DNA of 64,000 nucleotides from Verticiella alkaliphila (GTDB lineage Bacteria; Pseudomonadota; Gammaproteobacteria; Burkholderiales; Burkholderiaceae_B), in NCBI RefSeq assembly GCF_018904615.1, contig NZ_JADCNH010000002.1, positions 124,001 to 188,000 of the forward strand. The letters are read 5' to 3'. Position numbers and translations under genes: made by a program. Shown here piece after piece: positions 16,614 to 25,677 of the stretch. Numbering within the stretch: the first letter of the stretch is position 1; each line of letters starts with the position of its first letter. The notes below the pieces were generated by a model. It was not told where the DNA came from, did no database searches, and worked only from the letters and a program-made list of their open reading frames with translations.

Positions 16614-17321
16614 ATGAATTCTCGAGACCTCCAGCTCGGCAGCGATGCAGGCACGGACCGTGCCAATCCGACGCGGCAGGCGATCCTGGTCGCGGCCAAG
16701 GAGCTTGTGGCGCGCAAGGGCGCCAACGGGACGACCGTGCGAGACATCACGGCGGCCTCCGGCGCGAACGGCGCTGCGGTGAACTACTACTTCCAGTCCA
16801 AGGATGCGCTGGTGGCATTGGCCACCAACGAGATCACGGGGGATGTCAACCGAGAGCGCCTGGCGCGCCTGGATGCACTGGAAGAGCGCGCGCGCGGCGC
16901 ACCATTGAAGCGCGCCCAGATCCTGTCGGCGCTCATCGAGCCGATCCTGGACGTGTCACGCGCGCAAGATGGCGGCAGCTTGTATGTGCGCAGCGTTTTC
17001 CAGATGCGCATCGATGCGCGAGCGGGGTATCAAAGCTTTGACCTGAACGGGCACGTCGCGGGCCGGTTCATCGAGGCGATCGCGCGAGCTTGCCCCGCGT
17101 TGACGCGCGAGGAGGCGATCTGGCACTACGAGTACGCGCGCGGTGTGGCGATCCACATGCTCGCCAACCTGGATCCGGTGTCGCGGCGCTTCGAGCTGCT
17201 GGCCAAGGCCTCAGACGCGACCTTGCCCGCGACGCCGGCCTACGTGCTCGACAAGACGCAGGTAGGCCGGGTGATCTCGATGATCCTGACGGGATTTGGC
17301 CGGCGCCCGACCCGGTCCTGA
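16614..17321 (+). CDS. TetR/AcrR-family regulator
   Basis: A 235-residue TetR protein. The N-terminal HTH (about residues 20-65) includes AILVAAKELVARKGANGTTVRDI and NYYFQSKDALVAL. The C-terminal ligand-binding part is family-typical but not assignable to an effector. It starts 51 bases after the truncated LysR gene and is convergent with another LysR gene. The target is unknown. Confidence 0.87.
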   Translation: MNSRDLQLGSDAGTDRANPTRQAILVAAKELVARKGANGTTVRDITAASGANGAAVNYYFQSKDALVALATNEITGDVNRERLARLDALEERARGAPLKRAQILSALIEPILDVSRAQDGGSLYVRSVFQMRIDARAGYQSFDLNGHVAGRFIEAIARACPALTREEAIWHYEYARGVAIHMLANLDPVSRRFELLAKASDATLPATPAYVLDKTQVGRVISMILTGFGRRPTRS

Positions 17322-17383
17322 CCTTGCACTGACCTGCCGCTCTTAGCTGCGGCGGGTGTCCAGCGAGTCGGATGGTTCGTCAG

Positions 17384-18289
17384 CTAGGCGAGCGGGCTGT
17401 CCGCCCCCTGTGTTGCAAGCGTCCAGAACGCTTCAGCCGCCATCGACAAGGGCTGCCGATCCCGATACAGCCGGATGTCCACCGGCACGTCCCAATCGGT
17501 ATCCGCCGCGCGGGCGAGTCGGCCTTGCTGCAGATCGTCCTGCACCAGCGACAGCGGCAGCCACCCGATCCCGCGCCCCTCCAGCACCATGCTGCGCAAC
17601 GCCGAGGCCAGCGGCGCGGTGAAGACGGCGCGCCGTGGCACGGCGGCCAGTCGGCGGCCGATGACATGGTGCAGGATGCGGCCCAGGCCCGAGTCTTCCG
17701 AGTAGTCCAGCAGTGGCACAGGATCAGCGTTGCCCAGAAGCAGGATGCGCGGCTGTCCGTTGGCATCCGCCTGGGCGGCAGGCACCAGCACGTCGCTGCC
17801 GACACGCACGGAATCGAAGTGCGATTGCGCGAGCGGATCGGCCATGTGTGCATGCGCATGGCACAGCAGGAACTGCACCTTGCTCTGCAGCATCATCGCC
17901 TCGCAGCGTGCGAGGGAATCCGACATGAGCTGCACGGGCGCGGCGGCGGCCCGGCTGTGCAGCCAGTGCGGCAGGAACGTGAACGACAAGGCATGCGTGG
18001 CCGCGATGCGCAGCGTATCGGCGCGCATCTGCGCCACTTTCTTCGCGTCACCCGGCAGGCGCGCCACGCGCTCCAGGGTTTCCTGCGCGACCTCAATGAA
18101 CCATCGCCCGGCTTCTGTGAGACGGGCGGGCTGCGAGCTGCGGTCGAAGAGATCGACGCCCAGCCATTCTTCCAGCGCGCGGATGCGCCGGCTGAAGGCA
18201 GGTTGGGAGCTGTTGCGATCCTCGGCGGCACGGGAGAAGTTGCCGGAGGCGGCCAGCGCGAGGAAATCCTCTAGCCAGATGAGATTCAT
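17384..18289 (-). CDS. LysR-family regulator, probably of tarD
   Basis: A 301-residue LTTR starting MNLIWLEDFLALAASGNFSR, with the recognition helix SQPAFSRRIRALEE, followed by a full-length effector domain. The ATG at 18289 is selected because it gives the normal LTTR N-terminus; upstream in-frame codons are rejected. It is divergent from tarD across 104 bases, the classic arrangement for an LTTR controlling its neighbour, so regulation of D-tartrate use is likely (inference). Confidence 0.88.
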   Translation of the reverse strand: MNLIWLEDFLALAASGNFSRAAEDRNSSQPAFSRRIRALEEWLGVDLFDRSSQPARLTEAGRWFIEVAQETLERVARLPGDAKKVAQMRADTLRIAATHALSFTFLPHWLHSRAAAAPVQLMSDSLARCEAMMLQSKVQFLLCHAHAHMADPLAQSHFDSVRVGSDVLVPAAQADANGQPRILLLGNADPVPLLDYSEDSGLGRILHHVIGRRLAAVPRRAVFTAPLASALRSMVLEGRGIGWLPLSLVQDDLQQGRLARAADTDWDVPVDIRLYRDRQPLSMAAEAFWTLATQGADSPLA

Positions 18290-18393
18290 GGTCGGTTCGT
18301 CAGACGCATCAAGCCAGCGAAAAAGAGCATTGGTCAGCGCTCGCAGCCGCGCCCACAATCTGGCGTGTCTGCTGCACCTTACCGAGACCTGCC

Positions 18394-19560
18394 ATGAAGA
18401 TCGTCGAAATCCGCGAGAAGACTGTTCCGATCAGTTCGCCCATCCGCAATGCCTACATCGATTTTAGCAAGATGACCTTGAGCCTCGTGGCCGTCATCAC
18501 CGATGTCATCCGCGATGGCAAGCCGGTCGTGGGCTACGGCTTCAATTCCAATGGCCGCTATGGCCAGGGCAAGCTGATGCGCGAGCGCTTCATCCCGCGC
18601 GTGCTGGAAGCCGATCCGGCCTCGCTCGTGGACGACGCCGGCACCAACCTGGATCCGCACAAGATCTGGAAGACCATGTTCACCAACGAGAAGCCCGGTG
18701 GCCACGGCGAGCGCTCGGTGGCCATCGGCACCATCGACATGGCCGTCTGGGACGCGGTGGCCAAGATCGAAGGCAAGCCGCTCTTCCAGTTGCTGGCCGA
18801 TCGTTACGGCGACGGCAAGCCCAACCGCAAGATCTTCGTCTATGCGGCGGGTGGCTACTACTACCCCGGCCAGGATCACCGCAAGCTGCAGGACGAGATG
18901 CGCAGCTACCTGGATCGCGGCTACACGGTGGTGAAGAAGAAGATCGGTGGCGCTTCGCTGGACGAGGATCTGCGCCGCATCGACGCCATCATGGAAGTGC
19001 TGCAGGACGGCCAGAAGCTGTGCGTGGACGCCAACGGCCGCTTCAATCTCGAAACCGCCATTCAGTACGCGAAGGCCATGTCCCAGTACGACCTCTTCTG
19101 GTACGAAGAGCCCGGCGATCCCCTGGATTACGAACTGCAGGCCGCGCTGCGCGCCTTCTACAAGAACCCGATGGCCACGGGCGAAGACCTCTTCTCCATG
19201 CAGGACGCGCGCAACCTCATCCGCTACGGCGGCATGCGCCCGGATCGCGACTGGCTGCAGTTCGACTGCGCGCTGAGCTACGGCCTGGTCGAATACCTGC
19301 GCACGCTGGACATGCTCAAGGAACACGGCTGGTCCGCGAGCCGCTGCATTCCGCATGGCGGCCACCAGATGTCGCTGAACATCGCGGCCGGCCTGGGCCT
19401 GGGCGGCAACGAATCCTACCCGGATCTCTTCCAGCCCTACGGCGGCTTCCCGGATGGCGTGCGGGTGGAGAACAGCTACGTCACGCTGCCCGATCTGCCC
19501 GGCATCGGTTTCGAAGGCAAGGCGGATCTGTACAAGGAAATGAAGGCGCTGTCGGATTGA
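18394..19560 (+). CDS. tarD: D-tartrate dehydratase (enolase superfamily)
   Basis: A 388-residue mandelate-racemase-subgroup enolase-superfamily enzyme. Active-site elements include the VVKKKIGGA lysine motif (near residue 184), metal ligands in CVDANG, WYEEP and TGEDLFS, and the general-base His in CIPHGGHQ. The long near-invariant stretches (ISSPIRNAYIDFSKMT, GYGFNSNGRYGQG, VYAAGGYYYPGQ) are those I recall from characterised Bradyrhizobium D(-)-tartrate dehydratase, so the specific call is made with fair confidence. The product would be oxaloacetate. No dedicated transporter lies next to it. Confidence 0.87.
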   Translation: MKIVEIREKTVPISSPIRNAYIDFSKMTLSLVAVITDVIRDGKPVVGYGFNSNGRYGQGKLMRERFIPRVLEADPASLVDDAGTNLDPHKIWKTMFTNEKPGGHGERSVAIGTIDMAVWDAVAKIEGKPLFQLLADRYGDGKPNRKIFVYAAGGYYYPGQDHRKLQDEMRSYLDRGYTVVKKKIGGASLDEDLRRIDAIMEVLQDGQKLCVDANGRFNLETAIQYAKAMSQYDLFWYEEPGDPLDYELQAALRAFYKNPMATGEDLFSMQDARNLIRYGGMRPDRDWLQFDCALSYGLVEYLRTLDMLKEHGWSASRCIPHGGHQMSLNIAAGLGLGGNESYPDLFQPYGGFPDGVRVENSYVTLPDLPGIGFEGKADLYKEMKALSD

Positions 19561-19731
19561 TGCGGTAGCGGCGGGGCCCAGCCCTCCGCCGCGATTGTGG
19601 TCCCCCTTGCCGGGCGCCGGGCTTCTGCCTGCCGCCCGGTTTCGCGCGCTCGATCCTCGGCGAGAGCGACGACGCGACATCGCCTACGTGTGCATTGCCA
19701 AGGCCGGGCGCAGCCCGCATAATTCGGTGGA

Positions 19732-19750
19732 TTGATAATTATTCCCATCT
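19732..19750 (+). promoter_or_regulatory. Candidate Fur box before sigma factor gene
   Basis: TTGATAATTATTCCCATCT matches one arm of the Fur consensus (GATAAT) well and the other partially, in an AT-rich patch 24 bases before the sigma factor start. Iron repression of this cassette is expected for FecI-type systems. Confidence 0.6.
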
Positions 19751-19773
19751 AATTCCCTGGGGCTTGGCGCATC

Positions 19774-20298
19774 GTGAGCGGTTCGGAATCGTCCCTGTCG
19801 TCCGTGGCGGGCCTGTACGGCGCGCATCACGGCTGGCTGCAGCACTGGCTCACGCGCCGTCTGGGCGATGCCTGCGACGCCGCCGATCTGGCCCAGGATG
19901 CCTTCGTGCGCCTGCTGCGCCGACCCTTGCGATTCGAGACGGTGCCGCAGGCCCGGCTCTATCTGCGCACGATGGCGCAGGGCCTGTGCGTGGACCTGTG
20001 GCGTCGCCGTAGCCTGGAGCAGGCCTGGCTGGAGGCGCTCGCCGCACAGCCTGAGGCCGTCGTGCCTTCGGCCGAGCACCAGGTGATCGTGCTCCAGGCG
20101 CTGCAGGAGATCGATGCCATGCTGCGCCAGCTCTCGCCGCGCGCGGCGCAGGCCTTCGTGCTTTCGATGGCCTGCGAGATGACCGACCGCGAAGTGGCCG
20201 AGGCGCTGGGCGTGTCCACCCGGATGGTGCGCAAGTACGTGGCGCAGGCCATGCTGCATTGTCTGCGCCTGGAAGCGGGCGAGGCCTTGGCCGCATGA
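19774..20298 (+). CDS. FecI-like ECF RNA polymerase sigma factor
   Basis: A 174-residue ECF sigma factor with region 2 (about residues 10-75, including DLAQDAFVRLLRRP) and region 4 (about 110-165, including LSPRAAQAFVLSMACEMTDR and LGVSTRMVRKY). It starts at GTG 19774 just after a Fur-box-like sequence. It overlaps the FecR gene by ATGA and is followed by a TonB receptor, the standard cell-surface signalling order: ferric-siderophore binding outside releases the sigma factor through FecR to transcribe the receptor gene. Confidence 0.9.
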   Translation: MSGSESSLSSVAGLYGAHHGWLQHWLTRRLGDACDAADLAQDAFVRLLRRPLRFETVPQARLYLRTMAQGLCVDLWRRRSLEQAWLEALAAQPEAVVPSAEHQVIVLQALQEIDAMLRQLSPRAAQAFVLSMACEMTDREVAEALGVSTRMVRKYVAQAMLHCLRLEAGEALAA

Positions 20299-21281
20299 CC
20301 GCGCCTGCTGGCTCGCCGCCGCCGGACGCGGCGCTGGCGGCGGCCGCCGCATGGTTCGCGCTGCTGCGCTCGGGCGATGCCTCCCCGGCGGACCGGCAAC
20401 GTTGGCAGGCCTGGCTCGATGGCGCGCCCGAGCATCGGCAGGCGTGGGGGTATGTGGAACGCATACGGACCCGCTTCACGGCGGTCCAGGATAGTCCCGC
20501 CCGTCACGCCGCTGCACAGACGTTGCAGCGCGTGCGTGAGCCTTCGGGCGTGTCGCGCCGCCGGATGCTGGCCTGGGGCGCTGCCATCGCCGCGGGTGGC
20601 CTGGGGTGGGCCACCTGGCGTCATACCGAGCTGCCCGTGCGTGCGTTGGCCTGGACGGCCGACGTGCACACCGGCGTGGGCGAGATCCGGCGCATGGCGC
20701 TGCCCGACGGCAGTGCGCTCTGGCTCAACGCCTTGTCGGCCGTGGACGTGGATTTCGGCGGCACGCTACGGCGTCTGCATCTGCTTGCCGGCGAGATCCA
20801 GGTGCGGACGCGGCCCGCGCCTGGCCGCGATTTCGTCACGGATACGCGCCATGGCCGGCTGCGCGCGTTCGGCACCCGGTTCACGGCACGGGTGGCGTCC
20901 GCCGCCACGCTGGTGGCGGTCTACGAGGGCGCGATGGCCATCACCACGCGCACCGGTGCCGAGGCCATCGTGGCGGCCGGTCAGCAGGCCTGGTTCTCGT
21001 CAGAAGCGGTGATGCCGTCGACGCCGGCCGAGGCGGCGCGGGATGCCTGGACGCGGGGCGTGGTCATCGCGGACAACCTCCCTCTGGCCGACATGGCCCG
21101 AGAACTTTCGCGTTACTACGGCGGGCACATCAGCGTGTCGGCAGAGGTGGCGAGCCTGCGCGTCTTTGGCAGCTACCCCGCGCAGGATCCGGTGCGTGCG
21201 CTGCACATGCTGGCTTCGGTCATGCCGATCCAGGTGCGGCGTTGGTTGCCGGGCTGGCTGCACGTGCAGCGTCTGGCGTAG
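20295..21281 (+). CDS. FecR-family anti-sigma/sigma regulator
   Basis: A 328-residue inner-membrane regulator. The N-terminal cytoplasmic domain holds AAAWFALLRSGDASPADRQR and WQAWLDGAPEHRQAWGYVE (about residues 15-55). A single membrane segment follows near 97-112 (MLAWGAAIAAGGLGWATW), then a periplasmic FecR domain and a C-terminal STN-like part (ADMARELSRYYGGHI). It should transmit the signal from the TonB receptor to the upstream sigma factor. The ATG at 20295 overlaps the sigma-factor stop; the in-frame upstream extension is rejected. Confidence 0.9.
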   Translation: MTAPAGSPPPDAALAAAAAWFALLRSGDASPADRQRWQAWLDGAPEHRQAWGYVERIRTRFTAVQDSPARHAAAQTLQRVREPSGVSRRRMLAWGAAIAAGGLGWATWRHTELPVRALAWTADVHTGVGEIRRMALPDGSALWLNALSAVDVDFGGTLRRLHLLAGEIQVRTRPAPGRDFVTDTRHGRLRAFGTRFTARVASAATLVAVYEGAMAITTRTGAEAIVAAGQQAWFSSEAVMPSTPAEAARDAWTRGVVIADNLPLADMARELSRYYGGHISVSAEVASLRVFGSYPAQDPVRALHMLASVMPIQVRRWLPGWLHVQRLA

Positions 21282-21419
21282 CGGCTCAGCCTGGCGTCGC
21301 GGTTCCGCTCGTCGCGGTTCCGCTTCTCGCACCCTCGTTCGAATAAGGAGAAAGCGCCTCGCGCGGGCCGGATGCTGGCCGTGCGAAGACGTCCTCCTCC
21401 CGAACCCAGGACTCCCGTC

Positions 21420-23834
21420 ATGTCTTTTCCCTCCCCACCACCCGCGCGCTGCCTGGCGCTGCTGCCCCTGGCCCTGGCGCTTGCGGGCCCGATGCTGAGC
21501 GTCGGCACGGCGCACGCGCAGGCGGCCCCGGCGGTGACGCCGTCGTCGTCACACCGCTACGACATCCCGGCAGGCCCACTCAACGTCGTACTGGCCCGCG
21601 TGGCCGCTGTCTCCGGCGTGTTGCTGGCGGCGGCGCCCGCCCAGGTCGAGGGGCGGTCCAGCCCGGGCGTGCAGGGGACATTCGCGCCGGCGGCTGCGCT
21701 GGACCGTGCGCTGGCGGGCACGGGGCTGTCCGCACGCGCCGACGCCTGGGGGCAGTTCCGACTCATCGAAGGCAGCGGGGCGGCCGTGGCACGTCTGTCG
21801 GCCATCACCGTCATCGGGACGGGCAGTGCGACGGGGCTGCCGCCGGCGTATGCGGGCGGTCAGGTGGCGCAGGGCGGCCGACTCGGCATGCTGGGCGATC
21901 GCGACAACCTGGATACCGCGTTCAGCGTGACGCAGTACACCGCGCAGCGCATCGAGGAGACGCAGGCCCAGGCCATCGGCGACATCCTGATGGACGACCC
22001 TTCTGTGCGCAACACGTATGCGCGGGGCGCAGGCCGCGACGAGTTCAACATTCGCGGCTTTCAGCTCTACAACTACGATGTGTCCTTCAACGGCCTCTAC
22101 GGCATCACGCCGCGCAACGCCAGTTCGCTGATCGGCGTGGAGCGCGTGGAGGTGCTGCGCGGCCCGAGCGCGCTGCTCAATGGCATGGCGCCTTATGGTT
22201 CGCTGGGCGGGGCCATCAATCTCGTGCCCAAGCGGGCGGGGCCCACGCCGCTCAATCGGCTCACGCTCTCCTACATCGGCAAGAGTCAGGTCGGCGCCCA
22301 TGCGGACATCGGCCGGCGCTTCGGCGAGAACCAGGCCTGGGGCGTGCGCGTGAACGCCTTGGGGCAGAACGGCGACATGGTCGTCAAAGGCGGGCGTGAG
22401 CGCCTGGGCGCATTGGCCCTGGGCGTGGATTACCAGGGCGAGCGCGCACGGATGGCCGTGGACGTGAACTATCAGGATCGCGTGACGCATGCGCGCAGCG
22501 GTCTGCTGCTCACGCCCGAGTCCGGTATCGGCATCCCGCCCGCGCCAGATGCCAGACACACCTTCTTCCCGGACTGGACGTACTGGGATGCCAAGGACGC
22601 GTCCGGCACCGTGCGCGGCGAGTTCGATCTCACGCCGGACTGGACGCTGTACGCGGCGGCGGGCACCCGTCGCCACGACTTCAAAAGCCTGCAGACCACG
22701 TTTCTGATGCTCGACGATGCGGGCGGCATCGGCACCAATCCGTCGGCGTTGAACGAAAGCCTGACCTCGGTGACGGGCGAGGTCGGGTTGCGCGGACGCT
22801 TTCGCACGGGGCCGCTGCAGCATGAGCCCGTGCTGAGCGTGAGTGGCCTGGGCGTGGATTACCACGCCCGGCGCGTGCGCACCACGACGGTGTTCTCGGA
22901 CCTTTATGATCCCGTTGCCATTGCGCGACCGGACATCCGCATCTCGGGTCCGTTGCCACTTGCCACCGAGAATCGGCTGCGCAGCGTGGCACTGGCCGAC
23001 ACGATCTCCTTTGCCGATGGCCGCGTGCAGCTCACCGCGGGTCTGCGCCACCAGCACGTCGAGGTCTCGAGCTTCGATGCAGCGTCGGGCGATCGCACGT
23101 CGCGCTACGCGGAATCGGCCGTCACCCCCGCCGTGGCGCTGGTGCTGCGCCCCACGGATCGTCTGTCCTTCTACGGCAACTTCATCCAGGGCCTGAACCA
23201 GGGCGCCACCGCGCCGAGCACGGCCACCAACGCCGGCGAGGTTTTCCCGCCTGAGGTGTCCCGCCAGCGCGAAGTGGGCATCAAGTACGACGCGGGTCGC
23301 GTCGCCGCCACGCTGAGCGCGTTCGAGATCACGCGCCCCAGCAGCTATCTGCAGCCATCTTCCCTGCGCTTCGTGGTGGATGGGCGTCAGCGCAACCGCG
23401 GCCTGGAGCTGCTCGTGCAAGGCGAGCCCCTGCCTGGCGTGCGCCTCCTGGGTGGGGCCGCCTACACGGATGCGCGTCTCGTGCGCACGGCGGGCGGCCT
23501 GAACGACGGCAACCAGGCGCCGGCCGTGTCCCGCCTGCAGTTCAACGCCTCGGCCGAATGGGACACCCCGTTCCTGGAAGGCCTGACCCTCACCGCGCGC
23601 GTGCTGCGCACCGGGCGTCAGTACGTGGACGTCGCCAACACCCAGTCGATTCCGGGCTGGACGCGTGTTGACATCGGCGCGCGCTACGCGTTCGACGCGG
23701 GCGGCACGCCCATGGTGGTGCGCGCGACGATCGAGAATGTGCTGAACAAGACCTACTGGCAGTCCGCGGCACGCGAAGGCTTGACCGTCGGCGCGCCAAT
23801 CACGGCACTGCTGTCCGTGTCGGCCGAGTTCTGA
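21420..23834 (+). CDS. TonB-dependent siderophore receptor with signalling domain
   Basis: An 804-residue outer-membrane receptor. A signal peptide ends near AHAQA (about residue 35). An N-terminal STN signalling domain (about 40-110, from YDIPAGPLNVVLARVA) is followed by the plug (about 130-250, with DILMDDPSVRNTYARGAGRD and VERVEVLRGPSALLNGMAPYG) and a C-terminal beta-barrel ending in the aromatic residue Phe (LLSVSAEF). The STN domain marks it as a transducer working with the preceding FecR and sigma factor. The start is chosen by the signal peptide; an in-frame ATG 16 codons upstream is less likely. The siderophore is unknown. Confidence 0.92.
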   Translation: MSFPSPPPARCLALLPLALALAGPMLSVGTAHAQAAPAVTPSSSHRYDIPAGPLNVVLARVAAVSGVLLAAAPAQVEGRSSPGVQGTFAPAAALDRALAGTGLSARADAWGQFRLIEGSGAAVARLSAITVIGTGSATGLPPAYAGGQVAQGGRLGMLGDRDNLDTAFSVTQYTAQRIEETQAQAIGDILMDDPSVRNTYARGAGRDEFNIRGFQLYNYDVSFNGLYGITPRNASSLIGVERVEVLRGPSALLNGMAPYGSLGGAINLVPKRAGPTPLNRLTLSYIGKSQVGAHADIGRRFGENQAWGVRVNALGQNGDMVVKGGRERLGALALGVDYQGERARMAVDVNYQDRVTHARSGLLLTPESGIGIPPAPDARHTFFPDWTYWDAKDASGTVRGEFDLTPDWTLYAAAGTRRHDFKSLQTTFLMLDDAGGIGTNPSALNESLTSVTGEVGLRGRFRTGPLQHEPVLSVSGLGVDYHARRVRTTTVFSDLYDPVAIARPDIRISGPLPLATENRLRSVALADTISFADGRVQLTAGLRHQHVEVSSFDAASGDRTSRYAESAVTPAVALVLRPTDRLSFYGNFIQGLNQGATAPSTATNAGEVFPPEVSRQREVGIKYDAGRVAATLSAFEITRPSSYLQPSSLRFVVDGRQRNRGLELLVQGEPLPGVRLLGGAAYTDARLVRTAGGLNDGNQAPAVSRLQFNASAEWDTPFLEGLTLTARVLRTGRQYVDVANTQSIPGWTRVDIGARYAFDAGGTPMVVRATIENVLNKTYWQSAAREGLTVGAPITALLSVSAEF

Positions 23835-23844
23835 CGCCGGGGGT

Positions 23845-24192
23845 TCAGCAGGCCAGCGCCGCTGCCACGAGCGGCGCCGCCGGGCCCTGCAGGCGCTCGG
23901 CGGGCAGAGCCTGCAGGGCTTCAAAGACGCGCGCGGCCTGTTCGTGCGGGAGCACGCCGGTGGCGTCGCACTTTCCCTGCGCCGCCAAGCCATCGGCGAT
24001 GCCCATGACGTAGGCCTGCGCACGCTGGCGCGCCTGCGCCGTGCCGGCCTCGGGCATGGCGGAGCCATCGCGGAGCTGACCGCGCAATGTCTGGAGGAGT
24101 TCCGCGCCGCTCGTCGACCACGTGCGCGCCGGTGCGGCGTGGGCGGACAGAGGAAGAAGGGCGGCGAGGGCAAGGCAGGCAAACGTACGCAT
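23845..24192 (-). CDS. Small secreted Rap1a/Tai-like protein
   Basis: A 115-residue exported protein. A signal peptide MRTFACLALAALLPLSAHAA is followed by a helical domain with SGAELLQTLRGQ, QAYVMGIADGLAAQGKCDATGV and a C-terminal PLVAAALAC. The layout (YxxGxxDxL, then Cys, then a terminal LV.AL. helix) resembles Rap1a/Tai-family immunity-like proteins, but no type VI toxin lies nearby, so an immunity role is not supported. The gene is convergent with the receptor gene and 40 bases upstream of the propeller gene's stop on the opposite side. Confidence 0.65.
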   Translation of the reverse strand: MRTFACLALAALLPLSAHAAPARTWSTSGAELLQTLRGQLRDGSAMPEAGTAQARQRAQAYVMGIADGLAAQGKCDATGVLPHEQAARVFEALQALPAERLQGPAAPLVAAALAC

Positions 24193-24232
24193 GGGCGATC
24201 TCGTGGCAACGTCCAGCGGGCATTCTAGCCAG

Positions 24233-25447
24233 CTAGCCGCGGCACGTCGTCGCGCCACGCGGTGCGGAGGGGGCGAAGCGTCGGCTCGCGAGATCGCTTC
24301 CCATGAAGTAGAACCAGTCGATCTCGCCGCGCTGTGTGAAGAGGCCGACTCCGCCGTTGGGCGGCCACGGCTCGCGCCGGCCGTCGTCCAGGGTGCCGGC
24401 TGCGCGCAGGGCCTGCGGCGACGCCTGGATCGCCATCAGTCCGCCCCCCTGGACGGGCGTGAAGGCGACGGCGCCGCGATCGCCGTCGGCCGTGGGCGCC
24501 ACCGCAATGCTCGCTTCGCGCACGCTGGGCGGCAGGCAGTCCAGCTCTGCCTGCACCTTGCCCTGGCCGTCCAGCAGCCGGGCAAAGCCGCGCGGGCCGG
24601 CCGTGCCCACGACGAGAAAGCGCTCGATGGCTGGCAGCCAGGCCACGTGATAGGTGTAGTAATTCACGGCAGGATGCAACACCACGGCCCCGCCGGCCTT
24701 GCCGGAGACCGGATCGATGGGGGCGGCCACGAGCGCCGCCTGACGGGTGCCGGGCACGAACCGCTGCCACACCGCCATGGCCGTCTCGCCACCGCCGGCG
24801 ATCACCGGCCACCACTCCCGCCGGGCATCGGCCAACGCAACCGTGTGTTGCTGCTCGCCTTTGGCGTCGTACACGGCGGCGTAGACACCGAAGCCACTCC
24901 CCAGGTCGTCCACGCCACCGCCATGGATCCACTCGTCCGAATACACCACCACGAATCGGTCGCCCACGGCCGCGGCATGGCCGGAATGCCCGCCGCGCTT
25001 GACCTCACGCGGGTAGGGTGCCACTTCCTCCAGGGTGTTCCGGTACACACCGTAGCGCTGCGTCACGCTGCCGTTGGCATCCCAGCCATCCTCGAAGGTG
25101 ACGAGGATGTTGCCACTGGCCGCCTGGGCCACCGAGACGGGCTCCTGAGCTTCTTCGCGCACGATGAAAGGCGTGGGCTTCTCAAGCACGCCGTCATGCC
25201 AGCGGGCCACCACGACGTCGTGGTGCCAGCTGCTGCCAGGGGCAGGCCGGCGCCCGGCGCTGTAGAAGATCAGCGTCTTGCCGTCGGCATCTCGCGCCGT
25301 GGCCATCCCGTGCGCTTCGCGGCGCGGATCCGGGGCGGCAGCATGACCTGCGACCAGCGGCACCAGCACCGTGACGAGGACAGCAAGGCCAAGCGCTGCG
25401 CGATGAGCGAGGCCTCGGCGAGGTGCAGCAGGTCGAGCAGGACGCAT
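24233..25447 (-). CDS. Secreted beta-propeller-like protein of unknown function
   Basis: A 404-residue protein with an N-terminal export signal (Arg/Pro-rich start, hydrophobic core LGLAVLVTVLVPLVAGHAAA, about residues 14-36). The rest shows repeated beta-strand blocks (LIFYSAGRRPAPGSSWHHD, ILVTFEDGWDANGSV, FVVVYSDEWIHGGG, MAVWQRFVPGTR) suggesting a sialidase- or exo-alpha-like propeller. I cannot name the family or see a catalytic set. It precedes the small secreted protein on the same strand and may be co-transcribed with it. Confidence 0.62.
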   Translation of the reverse strand: MRPARPAAPRRGLAHRAALGLAVLVTVLVPLVAGHAAAPDPRREAHGMATARDADGKTLIFYSAGRRPAPGSSWHHDVVVARWHDGVLEKPTPFIVREEAQEPVSVAQAASGNILVTFEDGWDANGSVTQRYGVYRNTLEEVAPYPREVKRGGHSGHAAAVGDRFVVVYSDEWIHGGGVDDLGSGFGVYAAVYDAKGEQQHTVALADARREWWPVIAGGGETAMAVWQRFVPGTRQAALVAAPIDPVSGKAGGAVVLHPAVNYYTYHVAWLPAIERFLVVGTAGPRGFARLLDGQGKVQAELDCLPPSVREASIAVAPTADGDRGAVAFTPVQGGGLMAIQASPQALRAAGTLDDGRREPWPPNGGVGLFTQRGEIDWFYFMGSDLASRRFAPSAPRGATTCRG

Positions 25448-25613
25448 GGTGACTCCAGTGCGACACGAGATCGGGCATTGTCTCACTCGCACACTTTGTC
25501 AACGCTGGTCATGCGCAGGCGTGTCTGGTCTCGCACGGACACCCGTTCAGCCCAAAGTCGTGTCCCGATGTATCCGAGGTGATAGGCCCAGGCATGTCCG
25601 TACAAACCCGGGA

Positions 25614-25666
25614 TTGACCCCGGCCGTCGCACCTACCTATTATGACAGGCAAACCTGTTATGACAG
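25614..25666 (+). promoter_or_regulatory. Sigma-70 promoter with overlapping GntR operator
   Basis: TTGACC (25614-25619) and TATTAT (25638-25643) are separated by 18 bases, a good promoter. Overlapping the -10 and start region are two direct TATGACAG copies (25641-25648 and 25659-25666) enclosing an inverted ACAGG-CAAA-CCTGT. The position, 12 bases before the GntR start codon, fits autorepression by that regulator. Confidence 0.72.
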
Positions 25667-25677
25667 CTTAGGCGCTC

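Noticed and set aside
23845-24192. Type VI immunity protein
   Set aside because: The Rap1a/Tai-like resemblance is only in layout, and there is no amidase effector or type VI gene nearby.
21549-24209. A long minus-strand open frame opposite the TonB receptor
   Set aside because: Same composition artefact; the receptor on the other strand has all its domains and a signal peptide.
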